Shown in pieces: positions 16,497-27,108 of a stretch of 64,000 nt of DNA. This stretch comes from Candidatus Methylomirabilis lanthanidiphila. GTDB lineage: Bacteria > Methylomirabilota > Methylomirabilia > Methylomirabilales > Methylomirabilaceae. A program made the translations under genes and the position numbers. Positions within the stretch are counted from its first letter, which is position 1; each line of letters begins with the position of its first letter. The notes beneath the pieces are model-generated. The model was not told the origin of the DNA, made no database searches, and saw only the letters and a list, made by a program, of their open reading frames with translations. Location: NCBI GenBank assembly GCA_902196205.1, contig CABIKM010000030.1:1-64000 (forward strand), given 5' to 3'.

Positions 16497-17694
16497 CTTT
16501 CTCCTCCTTGGGCTCTTCCTTGGGACCTCCGTCCTGACCGAAGCGTACCACGAGATAGCCCTCCTCAAGTCGCGCCCTTTTCACTGTGAGATCGGCCAAC
16601 GCTCTGGGGAGCACAAGATCTCTCCGAAAGTTCCCGATCGACACGACCAGTTCATCGCCTTGTTTCAAGAGCGACAACTGCTCCTTCTGGAGGAATGGGA
16701 GTCGTAACCGGAGATAGTAATTACCCCCTTTCTTGCGGACCGTCTGGATCGGACCCGACATCCAGACGCTAAGCGGGTCCTGGTCGGCAAAGAGGCTCCT
16801 GCCCATCCGCTCAAGCATCGCAAGACCGACAACCTCGCGGTCGAAGAGCGGGACCTCCCAGATCGGGATCGGCGAAAAGCCCTGCTGGATCATCTCCCGG
16901 TAGCGGCCCTGGATGTGGCTCCACTCAGCAAAATAGCCGTGCTCGAGTTGACGGGGAAAGACGCGATTGCAGACGACCGCATCGGTGACGTAGCCATAGA
17001 GGTTCAGATAGGTCAGGGCCCGTTGCGCCTCCTTGATGACCATCTTCTCCGGATTGAGGACCAACCTGATGCTTGAACGCTTCGGATCGCACAACACCTC
17101 TTTCATGCCGTCAATACGCGTGAAGAGGGTCTCAATCGCCGCGTACACATTATCTTTGGGAAGAGGAACCGGTACGAAGGGCTGGACAATGGGACCCATG
17201 GTGGTGACGATTCGACGTTCCCACGGAAAGAGCTTCTCCATGTACCAGCGCGCCACATCGGGAAAACTCAACAGACGCATCGTCTCCCCGGTCGGCGCGC
17301 AATCCACAATGAGGCAATCGAAACGTCCTTCCTCCCCTCGCAGCCGTATCTGCAGGAGACTGCACAACTCCTCCAGCCCGGGGAAGACCGCCATCTCTTC
17401 GGCGATCACCTCGTCGACGCCGCGAGTGGCGAACAGGACCGTCAGATAGTCCTTGACCTCACCCCAATGGGTTCGGATCTCCTCCAGAACATTGATCTCC
17501 TGCCCCCACAGACGGTCGGTAATCGGCGTCGGTTCCGGCCCGAGCGGCTGATCGAAGGCATCGGCCAGGCTGTGGGCCGGATCAGTGCTGATCACAAGAG
17601 TGCGGCGGCCTCGCTCGGCCGCCATCAACGCCGTAGCGGCTGAGACCGTCGTCTTACCGACCCCCCCTTTGCCGGTGTACAGAATAATGCGCAT
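16489..17694 (-). CDS. ArsA/GET3-family ATPase
   Basis: The 401-residue protein opens with the deviant Walker A GKGGVGKTT (residues 8-16) and continues with the switch ISTDPAHSLADAF and DCAPTGETMRLLSFP, both diagnostic of the ArsA/TRC40 family. A hydrophobic helical region follows. The last 90 residues form the small beta-sandwich of the ArsA HSP20-like domain, ending in an acidic/lysine tail. The family targets tail-anchored proteins or drives arsenite efflux; no ArsB or ArsD is nearby, so a protein-targeting role is likelier. It lies 11 bases past glnE and is overlapped by the small cysteine protein gene. Confidence 0.85.
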   Translation of the reverse strand: MRIILYTGKGGVGKTTVSAATALMAAERGRRTLVISTDPAHSLADAFDQPLGPEPTPITDRLWGQEINVLEEIRTHWGEVKDYLTVLFATRGVDEVIAEEMAVFPGLEELCSLLQIRLRGEEGRFDCLIVDCAPTGETMRLLSFPDVARWYMEKLFPWERRIVTTMGPIVQPFVPVPLPKDNVYAAIETLFTRIDGMKEVLCDPKRSSIRLVLNPEKMVIKEAQRALTYLNLYGYVTDAVVCNRVFPRQLEHGYFAEWSHIQGRYREMIQQGFSPIPIWEVPLFDREVVGLAMLERMGRSLFADQDPLSVWMSGPIQTVRKKGGNYYLRLRLPFLQKEQLSLLKQGDELVVSIGNFRRDLVLPRALADLTVKRARLEEGYLVVRFGQDGGPKEEPKEEKDG

Positions 17695-17705
17695 CGAACC
17701 TCGCC

Positions 17706-20700
17706 TTACTTCCCGGATTCACCCCCATTATAACGACGGAAGGTCGCCTCGTAAATCCCTCGCACCCGTCCCGTATGGCGCTGGTAATCAGCCAGCAACC
17801 GTTCCCCTGGAGTGCCACCATCGTCGACACCATACCCGAGGCGTCGCGCCAGGCGATCGAGTCGACCAGGATCCTGCGGCAGCGCCGAGGTCTCGCGATC
17901 GGCCACGACCCGAAGACGATTCTGTACAGTCCGCAGGAACCGATAGGAATCGCGAAGCTGGGCGACATCCGGATCGGGCAGCAGACGTGCGTGGCGCGCT
18001 GCCTCCAACGCGGCCAGCGTGTTGTTCACGCGAAGAATGGAGTGCGTCGATCCGTAGGCGAGTTGCAGAAACTGAGCGATGAACTCAATGTCGACGATCC
18101 CGCCGCTGCCCAACTTTATATGGCGCTCGCCGGTCTTCTCCTTGGTCAGCTCCAGCTCCATCCGGCGCCGCATGGCCGTGATATAGGTCGCCAGGCTCTC
18201 CACTGAGGTTGGTCGGTAGATGAGTTCGGCCAATGACGCCATAAACGGCGCCGCGATGTCAAGATCGCCCGCGATGGGTCGCGCCCTCAGGTACGCCTGG
18301 CGCTCCCACAGCTCTGCCGTCCGGGCAAAGTGCGTCTCAAACGCCGCGAAGGACTGTGCCATCCTGCCCATTGACCCGCCAGGCCGTAGTCGGATATCAA
18401 CGCGGTAGGCCGTTCCTTCTTTGGTGATGGTGGTGAGAATCTTGCAAATCCTGTCAACCAGACGCTCGAAATAGTCGGCATGGCTCACGCTCTTGGACCC
18501 GCCTGTCGTCATACCGTCTTGCGCGTAGGCAAAGGCCAGATCAAGGTCGGACCCATACCCCATCTCCTCAGCCCCACATTTCCCCAGACCCAACACAATG
18601 AATCCCCCAGAGGATGGGAGACCATATGGCGATTGCAGATCCTCTCGACCCAACCAATAGGCCGCATGAACACAGGCCTCCGACAGACGCGTCAAGGCGC
18701 TGCCCACGTCAGCCAGGGCGGCCTTTCCCAACAGGTCCAGGACGCCGATTCGGAACTCCCCCGCCTGTTTGAACCGCCGCAACGCATCTAATCGGGCGCT
18801 CCCCGGCGCAGCAGCAGTCACCGCACTCAGGCACGCCTCAACCGGCTTGTCGGATCGATCACGTTCAGGCTGACCCGGCATAAGCAGCAGATCGATGAGC
18901 GCGGGATGCCGGATCAGGCCCTGCGAGAGGAACTCGCTTGAGCCAAAGAGTCGCATCAGATGGATCAGAGCAAGCGGCGCCTGCTTGAAGATGTCGTACA
19001 GGCCGGCGCTGGACTCGACCCCCTCAATAAATCGCTCACACTGCAGGAGGGCCAGGTCCGGATCCGGCGCCTGCCTCAAACCCTCCATCAGCGCGGGAGC
19101 CAGGGAGGCGAGGGTCCGTCGAGCGCCGGCCGTCGTATGTCTGAATGGAGGACCGTCCCGCAATACAAGTAACGCACGGACGGCACCATCAAGATCCACA
19201 ACTCCAGCCGCCGCGAACTGCTCCCGTATCGCCCGTTCATCTCCCCGCCCATCAAGAAAGTCGGAGAGCGGATGCGGCGGAATCTCCTCTTCGCCTGGAG
19301 GCGGCTCTCTCAACAGGTAGTCGTATGCCTGTCGGACGCCCTGGATATGCCGCTGATAGTCTTGCTGGAAGTCCGCCGCCGGGTCAGGCGACCGATCAGC
19401 GGAGTAACCAACCCGCCGAGCCAGCTTCATAAGGCCCTCATGGTCGGTCGGCAAGGTATGGGTCTGCAAGTGGTGGAGGATCTGCAGGCGATGCTCGACC
19501 GTACGGAGGAAGGTATAGGCTGATGCCAATGTCGCATGCTCATCGCCGGTGATGTGTCCTCGATCGGCTAACCGCCGCAGCGCGCGGAGGGTATTCGGCT
19601 CGCGGATCCACGGATCGCCGGCCCCATACAGAAGCTGGAAGGTCTGCACGACAAATTCAACCTCACGGATTCCCCCATAGCCCAGCTTGACGTGCCGAAA
19701 GGTCTCCTGGTCACGCCCGACCTTGGCATTAATCCGATCTTTCATCGCACGGATTTCGCCGATGGCACTGTAGTCAACCGATCGGCGATAGACGAACGGC
19801 TCAATCAGCTTGAGAAACGTGTCCCCCAGTGTCGAATCGCCGGCTACCGGCCTCGCCTTGATCAGGGCCATGCGCTCCCACGTCTGTCCCCATGATTCGT
19901 AATAGAGCTCATACCCTCTCAGCGAATAGGCCAGCGGACCAGACCGCCCCTCCGGCCGAAGGCGCATATCAACCCTGAAGACGCGCCCTTCCGATGTTAA
20001 TTCGCCGATCGCTTTGATCACGCTCTCTCCCAGGCTGGTGAAGAACTCGTGATTGCTCACTTTGCCGACAAGGGCGCCCGTGGGGCCGACGAGCCCGACC
20101 GTCTCTCCTTCCCCCTCGTACACGAACAGAAGGTCGATGTCCGAACTGAAATTCAGCTCCCCGCCGCCGAGCTTTCCCATTCCGATAATGGTAAATCCGC
20201 ACGCCCTGTCGCCTGAGGCTCCGGCGCACCGCGGCTCGCCATGTCGATGCACCAGTTCATCGCGACAGACCTCGTACGCCCGCTGCAGCGCGACATCGGC
20301 CATCAGGGAGAGTTGCTGTGTAACGCCGGTCAGATCCAGATTGCCCAGAAGATCCTGAAGCCCAATCCGTAAAGTCTCCCGCATCTTGAATCGACGCAGC
20401 GCCGTCCACAGCCGCTGCCGGCTTTTCGCCCTTGGGAGCAATCCATCCAACTCTTCGATCAGCTCCTCCTTGGACCTCGCCCGCCTGAGCAGACCGGGCT
20501 CCAGCAGCCAGTGCAGGTCCTGGGGGTAGCGGATCAGGACATCCGAGAGATACTGCGAACTCCCAAACAGCGTCAGCAACAGATCGAGCGATTTCGGACT
20601 GTCCCGGAAAAGCGAGAAGAGAAACCCCCGGTCGATGACCGCCTCAGCATAACGCTCCAGATTATTGAGCGCCATATCCGGGTCGGCGAGATTGACCAGA

Positions 20701-20852
20701 CGATTCAGAAGCAGCGCGAGAATTGAGTGAAACGAGGTCTGGTGCGAGGGCGATGACCCGGCCAGGCGTTGCAGATTTTGCCGGGCTTGCTCAGAATTTC
20801 GACAGCCGGCAGCGGTCAGTACCTCAACTCCGGGAGGGAATGGTTCCTTCAT
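17706..20852 (-). CDS. glnE: Glutamine synthetase adenylyltransferase/deadenylylase
   Basis: This bifunctional enzyme adds AMP to glutamine synthetase when nitrogen is plentiful and removes it when scarce, under PII control. Two nucleotidyltransferase cores are visible: IIGMGKLGGGELNFSSDIDL near residue 220 (deadenylylase half) and VLGLGKCGAEEMGYGSDLDL near 754 (adenylylase half). Each is followed by a GlnE helical domain. The 1,048 residues from ATG 20852 are slightly longer than E. coli GlnE (946). An upstream ATG at 20930 would add 26 poorly typical residues. Its target GlnA, whose adenylylation tyrosine is kept, and a PII protein are encoded just upstream. Confidence 0.93.
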   Translation of the reverse strand: MKEPFPPGVEVLTAAGCRNSEQARQNLQRLAGSSPSHQTSFHSILALLLNRLVNLADPDMALNNLERYAEAVIDRGFLFSLFRDSPKSLDLLLTLFGSSQYLSDVLIRYPQDLHWLLEPGLLRRARSKEELIEELDGLLPRAKSRQRLWTALRRFKMRETLRIGLQDLLGNLDLTGVTQQLSLMADVALQRAYEVCRDELVHRHGEPRCAGASGDRACGFTIIGMGKLGGGELNFSSDIDLLFVYEGEGETVGLVGPTGALVGKVSNHEFFTSLGESVIKAIGELTSEGRVFRVDMRLRPEGRSGPLAYSLRGYELYYESWGQTWERMALIKARPVAGDSTLGDTFLKLIEPFVYRRSVDYSAIGEIRAMKDRINAKVGRDQETFRHVKLGYGGIREVEFVVQTFQLLYGAGDPWIREPNTLRALRRLADRGHITGDEHATLASAYTFLRTVEHRLQILHHLQTHTLPTDHEGLMKLARRVGYSADRSPDPAADFQQDYQRHIQGVRQAYDYLLREPPPGEEEIPPHPLSDFLDGRGDERAIREQFAAAGVVDLDGAVRALLVLRDGPPFRHTTAGARRTLASLAPALMEGLRQAPDPDLALLQCERFIEGVESSAGLYDIFKQAPLALIHLMRLFGSSEFLSQGLIRHPALIDLLLMPGQPERDRSDKPVEACLSAVTAAAPGSARLDALRRFKQAGEFRIGVLDLLGKAALADVGSALTRLSEACVHAAYWLGREDLQSPYGLPSSGGFIVLGLGKCGAEEMGYGSDLDLAFAYAQDGMTTGGSKSVSHADYFERLVDRICKILTTITKEGTAYRVDIRLRPGGSMGRMAQSFAAFETHFARTAELWERQAYLRARPIAGDLDIAAPFMASLAELIYRPTSVESLATYITAMRRRMELELTKEKTGERHIKLGSGGIVDIEFIAQFLQLAYGSTHSILRVNNTLAALEAARHARLLPDPDVAQLRDSYRFLRTVQNRLRVVADRETSALPQDPGRLDRLARRLGYGVDDGGTPGERLLADYQRHTGRVRGIYEATFRRYNGGESGK

Positions 20853-20992
20853 CGGTAGACATCTCGCGACCACACTGACAACGCGATAACGACTTATTTG
20901 CGCCTGCAACGGAGGGGCTGTATTCTTCAAATCGGCTGCACCACATGATCGTGGCCGCGCACTTCCTCCGGCAAGTCCGGGGAGTGTCCAGG

Positions 20993-21442
20993 TTACTTCA
21001 CCGCATACCCGCGTCCGGTCATGCAGGCGGCGTAGGCCCGATCAAACCCTTCCTGGCTCTTCCCGTATGCGGCACCCCCACCGGACATGGCACCGCCGAC
21101 TGCGCCAGTGGCCGCCCCGACGGCCGCGCCTGTACCGGCACTGCCGACCACCGCCCCGCCGACCGCGCCAATTGCGGCGCCCCCGAGCGCGCCCAACACC
21201 GCGCCGACGCCGGCACCCTTGGCGGTCTCCTGCGTACCGGAGCTATATCCGGTCTGCTGCCTTGCCCACTCCAGACACTCGGCGCGATCGCGATTAAGCT
21301 GCTCTTGAGTCTGTCCGTACTGCGGATAGACGTAGTAGCCAGGCTGTGGATAGGCAGAAGCATCGGGCTGCTCTGTTGTCGCGCAGCCCGTGACCGCAAC
21401 ACCGAACACAATGAGAACCACCCACACACCTACACGCTTCAT
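20993..21442 (-). CDS. Glycine-zipper lipoprotein
   Basis: The start at ATG 21442 follows GGAGGGGAGAG. The 149-residue product has a signal peptide with lipobox GVAVTGC (Cys at about 19). A Tyr/Pro/Gln-rich segment, a cysteine-containing EQLNRDRAECLEWARQQ helix and a long glycine-zipper (about 75-125) follow, ending in FDRAYAACMTGRGYAVK. It resembles the protein at 13185-13658, including the terminal cysteine motif, so both are one family. It is an outer- or inner-membrane lipoprotein of unknown role. Confidence 0.75.
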   Translation of the reverse strand: MKRVGVWVVLIVFGVAVTGCATTEQPDASAYPQPGYYVYPQYGQTQEQLNRDRAECLEWARQQTGYSSGTQETAKGAGVGAVLGALGGAAIGAVGGAVVGSAGTGAAVGAATGAVGGAMSGGGAAYGKSQEGFDRAYAACMTGRGYAVK

Positions 21443-21557
21443 CTCTCCCCTCCTCCGCCTCCGACCTGCGAGTGATGTTGGCCATCTTTCCATCGCCTGA
21501 ATAGTATCATGGCGGGTCTTAATCTCGCAAGTTGTCTCAGTAGATCAGGAGAAAGCA

Positions 21558-21591
21558 AAACGGCCCCAGCTTGTTGTGGCTGGGGCCGTTT
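21558..21591. terminator. Strong stem-loop terminator beyond glnA
   Basis: A perfect 13-bp stem, AAACGGCCCCAGC (21558-21570) with GCTGGGGCCGTTT (21579-21591), closes an eight-base loop. A/T bases at the stem foot make it usable from either side. It separates glnA from the glycine-zipper lipoprotein gene downstream on the same strand. Confidence 0.8.
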
Positions 21592-21659
21592 ACGCAACTG
21601 TTCTCACTCCGTCCTTCTCCGCACCCAGGAGGTACGGTGAGAAGGGAAGGGTGAGGGGA

Positions 21660-23075
21660 TTAGATATCGAAGTAGAGGGCGAACTCCCAGGGGTGGGGGC
21701 GGAGCCGGATCGGATCGACCTCATTCTTCCGTTTATAGTCGATCCAGGTATCGATGAGATCCGGGGTGAAGACATCGCCCCTCAAAAGAAACTCGTGGTC
21801 AGCCTCCAGGGCATCCAGGACCTCGCCAAGGCTTCCTGGTAGCTGCTTGATCCCCATCGCCTCTTCCGGCTCAAGTTCATACAGGTCCTTATCGATCGGC
21901 TGCCCCGGGTCAATCTTGTTCTGAATGCCGTCAATACCCGCCATCAGCAACGCGCTGAAGGCCAGGTAGGCATTGCAACTGGGATCGGGCGTTCGGAACT
22001 CGATCCGCTTGGCCTTCTCACTCTTTGAATAGAGAGGAATCCTGGCGGCCGCCGATCGGTTGCGTTGGCTGTACACAAGGTTAATCGGCGCCTCGTAGCC
22101 CGGTACGAGCCGTCGGTACGAATTGGTAGTGGGCGCGATAAAGGCGCAGAGCGCCGGCGCGTGCTTCAGCAATCCACCGATGTAATAGCGCGCCATCGCG
22201 GAGAGATCTCCATAACCTCCGAGCTCCCAGAAGGCGTTCTTGCCGCCCTTCCAAAGACTCTGGTGGACGTGCATGCCGGAGCCGTTGTCCTGAAAGATCG
22301 GCTTGGGCATGAAGGTGGCCGTCTTGCCATGCTTGCGAGCAGTATTCTTCACGCAGTACTTGTACCACTGCACCTTGTCGGCCATTTTGGTCAGCGTATC
22401 GAACCGCATGTCGATCTCGCACTGGCCGGCTGTTGCGACCTCATGGTGGTGAACCTCGATGGCAACCCCAACAGACTCGAGCGCCAGCATCATCTCCGAG
22501 CGAAGGTCCTGGAGCTTGTCCATCGGCGGCACAGGAAAATACCCCTGCTTGTAGCGAGGCTTGTACGCCAGGTTCGGCTTTTCCTCCTTCCCGGCGTTCC
22601 AAAATCCCTCCTCCGAATCGATGAAGTAGTAGCCGTGTTGATAGCTCTGATCGAAGCGAACGTCGTCAAAGACAAAGAACTCCAGCTCCGGACCGAAGTA
22701 ACAGGTATCCGCCATCGCCGTCGACTTCAGGTACGCCTCGGCCTTTTGCGCAATATACCTCGGGTCCCGACTATAGAGCTGCCGTGTCACCGGATCCATG
22801 ACATTGCAGATCAGGACCAAGGTGGGAACAGCCGCATAGGGATCCATCATCGCCGTTGTCGGATCAGGAATCAGGAGCATATCCGATTCGTGGATCTGCT
22901 GGAAGCCACGAATGGAGGAACCGTCGAACCCGATCCCGTCCGCGAACAGATCTTCCGTCAATTCTCGGCTGGACATAGAAAAATGCTGCCACAGGCCGGG
23001 CAGGTCGATGAACCTGAAGTCGACGATCTTTGCGCCTCGCTCGTTCGCCAGCTTGACGACGTCCTTCGGTGTCAT
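21660..23075 (-). CDS. glnA: Glutamine synthetase type I
   Basis: This enzyme joins ammonia to glutamate with ATP, the main entry of ammonium. The 471 residues match GSI-beta in length. Motifs visible are FDGSSIRGF, the ATP loop [31 protein letters not shown] and the adenylylation site [11 protein letters not shown], with the target tyrosine present. This agrees with glnE nearby. It lies 84 bases downstream of glnB and is probably driven by the sigma-54 promoter ahead of that gene. A terminator follows at 21558. Confidence 0.97.
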   Translation of the reverse strand: MTPKDVVKLANERGAKIVDFRFIDLPGLWQHFSMSSRELTEDLFADGIGFDGSSIRGFQQIHESDMLLIPDPTTAMMDPYAAVPTLVLICNVMDPVTRQLYSRDPRYIAQKAEAYLKSTAMADTCYFGPELEFFVFDDVRFDQSYQHGYYFIDSEEGFWNAGKEEKPNLAYKPRYKQGYFPVPPMDKLQDLRSEMMLALESVGVAIEVHHHEVATAGQCEIDMRFDTLTKMADKVQWYKYCVKNTARKHGKTATFMPKPIFQDNGSGMHVHQSLWKGGKNAFWELGGYGDLSAMARYYIGGLLKHAPALCAFIAPTTNSYRRLVPGYEAPINLVYSQRNRSAAARIPLYSKSEKAKRIEFRTPDPSCNAYLAFSALLMAGIDGIQNKIDPGQPIDKDLYELEPEEAMGIKQLPGSLGEVLDALEADHEFLLRGDVFTPDLIDTWIDYKRKNEVDPIRLRPHPWEFALYFDI

Positions 23076-23159
23076 AGGATTGCCTTCCTCCTTCTCGGAT
23101 CGAACAATTCGCCATTGAACCGTTCATGGAGCGGTCAGTTGCCTCTCCATTACGTACCC

Positions 23160-23546
<387 letters not shown>

Positions 23547-23597
23547 TTACCCCCGCTTCCGACACCACTGCCGGTCTTTACACCCTCCGTTCGAGTG

Positions 23598-23614
23598 AGC
23601 AAATCGTATGCCAA
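23598..23614 (-). promoter_or_regulatory. Sigma-54 (RpoN) promoter of glnB-glnA
   Basis: On the minus strand TTGGCATACGATTTGCT matches the -24/-12 consensus: GG and GC doublets are exactly 10 bases apart, with TTGC at -12. Transcription would start near 23588, leaving an untranslated leader of about 90 bases before glnB. I found no convincing NtrC palindromes in the 23620-23760 stretch. Confidence 0.75.
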
Positions 23615-23766
23615 ACCTCTCGACACCTCAATCCCTGTACGATTGCTCTATCAATCCCCTAAAACGGTCTCTTTACGACCTTCCTCACCGTTTTCTCGCC
23701 TCCCAGGTCTCCAGTTATGCCCACTATTTCGTCATCTATTTACCGCTGTGATCATTTATCAGGCAA

Positions 23767-24765
23767 CTACAGCCGTGCCTCACGGAGATATCTGGCTGCG
23801 TCTTCCGGAAGAACGGGATTGATATAGAAACCAGTCCCCCACTCGAAACCCGCCACCTTGACGAGTGTCGGCATGATCTCAATGTGCCAGTGATAATGAT
23901 TCACCTCGGTCTCCTGAAGCGGCAGGCTGTGAATCAGGTAGTTATAGGGAGGATTAACGAGCACCTGACTCATTCTACCAAGAACCTCCTTCAGGATCCT
24001 CGAACAGCTCACCATGTCGTGCTTCTGTGCATCTTCGAAGAACGGTTCATGCCGCCGGGGAAGGATCCACGTCTCGAACGGAAAGCGCGATGCAAATGGC
24101 GCCATCGCAACAAACTCATCATTCTGCGCAATGATTCTCAGCTCCTGCTGAAGTTCCTGGCGGATCATGTCGCAAAAGATGCATCGATCCTTATAATCGA
24201 AGTAGGCCTTGGCGCCATCAACCTCTTCTCTTGCCCGCTTCGGAACGATGGGGGTCGCAATAAGCTGAGAGTGAGGGTGTTCCAGGGAGGCGCCGGCCTG
24301 CTCACCGTGATTTTTAAAGATCAAGATGTATTGGAACCGATCGTCTTTCCTGAGATCGAGTATCCGGTCTCGGTAGGCCCACAGGACTTCTTCCACCCGT
24401 TCCTCCGGCATGGCGGAGAGTACGTCATTGTGGTTGGGAGACTCAATGATCACCTCATGCGCCCCCAACCCGTGCATCTTATCGTAGATCCCCTCACCCG
24501 CCCGTTCCAGGTCTCCCTCGATCTGGAGCGCGGGGAACTTATTCGGAACAACGCGCAGACTCCATCCCCTACGATCTGATGAGTTACCGTTCTTCCGGTA
24601 GGCCATGATCTCAGGCGGCGTTTTGTCTTCATTCCCCGGGCAGAACGGGCAGAACCCAACCGCTCTGGGCGTCGGCGCGGTTGGAAAGTCCAACGGGCGC
24701 TTCCCCCGTTCTGTCGAAATAATGACCCATCGCGAAGTGATCGGATCTTTACGGAGTTGCGGCAT
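23767..24765 (-). CDS. galT: Galactose-1-phosphate uridylyltransferase
   Basis: This enzyme exchanges UMP between UDP-glucose and galactose-1-phosphate (Leloir pathway); some relatives act on other sugar phosphates or as ADP-glucose phosphorylases. The 332 residues show the N-terminal zinc pair FCPFCPGNE, the motif ASLEHPHSQLIATP and the catalytic histidine triad HYHWHIEIMP near 285. A second CIFC pair is near residue 180. It is upstream of the glnB promoter region and separate from it by 150 bases of leader. Confidence 0.9.
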   Translation of the reverse strand: MPQLRKDPITSRWVIISTERGKRPLDFPTAPTPRAVGFCPFCPGNEDKTPPEIMAYRKNGNSSDRRGWSLRVVPNKFPALQIEGDLERAGEGIYDKMHGLGAHEVIIESPNHNDVLSAMPEERVEEVLWAYRDRILDLRKDDRFQYILIFKNHGEQAGASLEHPHSQLIATPIVPKRAREEVDGAKAYFDYKDRCIFCDMIRQELQQELRIIAQNDEFVAMAPFASRFPFETWILPRRHEPFFEDAQKHDMVSCSRILKEVLGRMSQVLVNPPYNYLIHSLPLQETEVNHYHWHIEIMPTLVKVAGFEWGTGFYINPVLPEDAARYLREARL

Positions 24766-24904
24766 TCGGTCGTCGTGCTCCTTTGCCTGGAGACCCCCTT
24801 ATCTGAAAGCCGTCTAACAGTAAATCACGGGTTCGGGAATGTCAATGGGTAGGCGCTGAAATGAATACAGCGTATCGCCCGTGCGCATGCAAAGAAGACC
24901 GCCG

Positions 24905-25363
24905 CTACCAGCGAGTGATTGCGATGCGCGCTCGTAATGCGTTGCTTGTGTGACTCTGTTCATCCACCACGAATACCTCTAGCACTCTGATCCCCTCACT
25001 GTCCCACTTGAGGCTGGTTTCGACCTTCCCAATGGCCAGACCATACGTATCTGTTTTCAGGTTCAGGATTTTCGGCGCGAACGCCGGTGTATAGACCCAC
25101 TCCCGAACCTCGGATGGGAAAATGCGAGCCTCGACAACATCTGCGTCGGTGTCCTCGAAGTCGAAGGTCACTTTTACCGCCTCTCCCACTCTCGCCTTCA
25201 CAGGTTCCACCTGGAGATTGGAGATGATCGGCACACCCGGTCCGGCCACGGTAGGCTTTATTCGCCAGCTCGCACAGGCCGAAAGCGTACAGGCGATGAC
25301 GCCGGCCAGCATCACCTGCTTCCCCCCGCGCCGCCACCGCCTTCCGTCATTGCTGTTCAGCAT
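24905..25363 (-). CDS. Lipoprotein of unknown function behind pxpC
   Basis: The 152-residue product has a basic head, a hydrophobic segment and lipobox TLSAC (Cys near 30), so it is probably lipidated. The mature part is beta-rich with a VGEAVKVTFDFED strand typical of immunoglobulin-like or cadherin-like folds. Its start overlaps the pxpC stop by 17 bases, so it is translationally coupled to the 5-oxoprolinase operon. No link to that pathway is known. Confidence 0.6.
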   Translation of the reverse strand: MLNSNDGRRWRRGGKQVMLAGVIACTLSACASWRIKPTVAGPGVPIISNLQVEPVKARVGEAVKVTFDFEDTDADVVEARIFPSEVREWVYTPAFAPKILNLKTDTYGLAIGKVETSLKWDSEGIRVLEVFVVDEQSHTSNALRARIAITRW

Positions 25364-26450
25364 CGTCGGATTCCCTCTTCACCCCCTCAACGCTCACACG
25401 GTATGTCGCGCTCCCATCTTCCACACCGACTCGATATGATCCGGCCCCAAGACGCAACCTGTAGCGGTCCGGCACCCCGGGTCGACTCTGCCATACGCGT
25501 CGCAATGCGTCAAATCTTTCATGATAGGTCTTCCGAACGGCACATGCCTCGGATAGGGAGATGTGACGAAATCGGACGATCTGACCCGGTACAGCCTGGC
25601 CCAATCGAAACACGTCCTCCTGCACAAGGACTGCAATCTTTGTATAGCCTCCGGTCGTCTGGTGGTCCGCCAACAAAATCATCGGCTGGCCATCCGCAGC
25701 CACCTGCACCGCTCCCAGCGGGGTCGAGTCGGAGACAATATCTGCGCTTGATCGGTGGGCGATCGGCGGTCCCTGAAGCCTGGCACCCATCCGATCCATC
25801 TGCGGTGTAAAACGGTACAACTCACTCAGGAATGCGCGAATCCCGTCGGGAGTAAAGCGATCCTCTTGCAACCCAAGCACCACGCGCACCGTCAGGACCT
25901 CGCCTATCGGCTCCAGCCACCCCGAAGGCAGTCGGCGCCCACTGACCGCCTGAGGCTGATGCCCGACAAAACCGAGCGGCAGGCGATCGCCCTGGCGCAC
26001 AGCCCGGCCCTGGAAACCACCGAACGCGGCAGGAAGGCAGGTGGAGCGGCTGCCGAGCATCACGGGCACATCGATCCCCCCGGCAACCGCCAAATAGGCG
26101 CGCAGCCCTCGGCGGGCGCGCTGGAATTCAAGCATCTTACCGCGCCGGATTCTGATAGCCGTCCCGCACGCGACCGGCTGTCCATCCACGAGGGGCCCCA
26201 TATCCGCCCCCACAATTGCCACAACCACGTCAGTGAGCGCCCGAAGCGCCGGCCCATCAGCCGTCGCCTCTAAGCCCGCGAATCCCTCCCCATTATCAAG
26301 TAACAGGTTAGCAGCCCGCAACGCAGTCTGATCCATCGCGCCTGACGTCGGTACGCCGTATCTCTGATAGCCGATCCGCCCGAGGTCCTGGACGGTGGTC
26401 AGCAGCCCCGGCTTGATGACTTCAAAGGCGTCCAAGTTGCCCTCCCGCAT
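25347..26450 (-). CDS. pxpC: 5-oxoprolinase subunit C (biotin-dependent carboxyltransferase-like)
   Basis: This subunit works with PxpA and PxpB to open 5-oxoproline to glutamate with ATP. The 367 residues show FEVIKPGLLTTVQDLGRIGYQRYGVPTSGAMD at the front, the family signature, and the later LADHQTTGGYTKIAVL motif. It overlaps pxpB by 29 bases. The N-terminal few residues before DAFEVIKPG may be shorter in reality. Confidence 0.9.
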   Translation of the reverse strand: MREGNLDAFEVIKPGLLTTVQDLGRIGYQRYGVPTSGAMDQTALRAANLLLDNGEGFAGLEATADGPALRALTDVVVAIVGADMGPLVDGQPVACGTAIRIRRGKMLEFQRARRGLRAYLAVAGGIDVPVMLGSRSTCLPAAFGGFQGRAVRQGDRLPLGFVGHQPQAVSGRRLPSGWLEPIGEVLTVRVVLGLQEDRFTPDGIRAFLSELYRFTPQMDRMGARLQGPPIAHRSSADIVSDSTPLGAVQVAADGQPMILLADHQTTGGYTKIAVLVQEDVFRLGQAVPGQIVRFRHISLSEACAVRKTYHERFDALRRVWQSRPGVPDRYRLRLGAGSYRVGVEDGSATYRVSVEGVKRESDDAEQQ

Positions 26451-27108
26451 ATTCGTGAGGCGCTATCGGTACAAATCGGACCGTATCGCCCGGAACGAGC
26501 CGAGTTGGGGTATGAGAAAAGGGATCAAAGAGGCGAAAGGAGGTGCGGCCGATAATACGCCATCCCCCGGGACTCTCAATGGAATAGATGCCGGTCTGTC
26601 TTCCACCGATCCCTACGGAGCCAGCCGGCACCTTGAGGCGAGGGGTCGAAAGCCGCGGGACCGTAAGCTGTTCAGGAAGATCCCCAAGATACGGGAATCC
26701 TGCCGTAAAGCCAAGCATATACACATGATAGATCGGCTTTGAGTGGAGATGAACGACCGCTTCCCGTGATAGGCCGTTGTATCGAGCGACGAACTCGAGG
26801 TCGGGGCCATAATCCCCGCCATAGACGGTCGGGATCTCCACCACCTTCGGTCGCGCCTCAGCCTGGCTTCCCAATGAACCGTATAGCAGGCCGACCTTTT
26901 GCTTCAAGACGTCACGGCTGATTACAAGCGGATCGTAGTAGATGGCAAGCGATCGATAGGTGGGGACCGCTTCCAACACCCCTTTTACCCTCACCTGCTC
27001 TAACGCCAAGTCCAGGGCACGGACCTGGCGGTTCACACCAATATCAATGGCGTCACCCAATTCCACCACCAAACAGCTCTCTCCGCCGTCAAGAAACCTG
27101 ACCGGCAA
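26422..27108 (-). CDS. pxpB: 5-oxoprolinase subunit B
   Basis: The 228-residue protein of the KipI/PxpB (allophanate hydrolase subunit 1-like) family has the MLGFTAGFPYLGDLP and VGIGGRQTGIYSIESPGGW signatures. It overlaps pxpA by 20 bases and pxpC by 29, a tight operon implying complex formation. PxpB with PxpC phosphorylates or activates 5-oxoproline. Relatives acting as sporulation kinase inhibitors are not expected here. Confidence 0.92.
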   Translation of the reverse strand: MPVRFLDGGESCLVVELGDAIDIGVNRQVRALDLALEQVRVKGVLEAVPTYRSLAIYYDPLVISRDVLKQKVGLLYGSLGSQAEARPKVVEIPTVYGGDYGPDLEFVARYNGLSREAVVHLHSKPIYHVYMLGFTAGFPYLGDLPEQLTVPRLSTPRLKVPAGSVGIGGRQTGIYSIESPGGWRIIGRTSFRLFDPFSHTPTRLVPGDTVRFVPIAPHEYAGGQLGRL

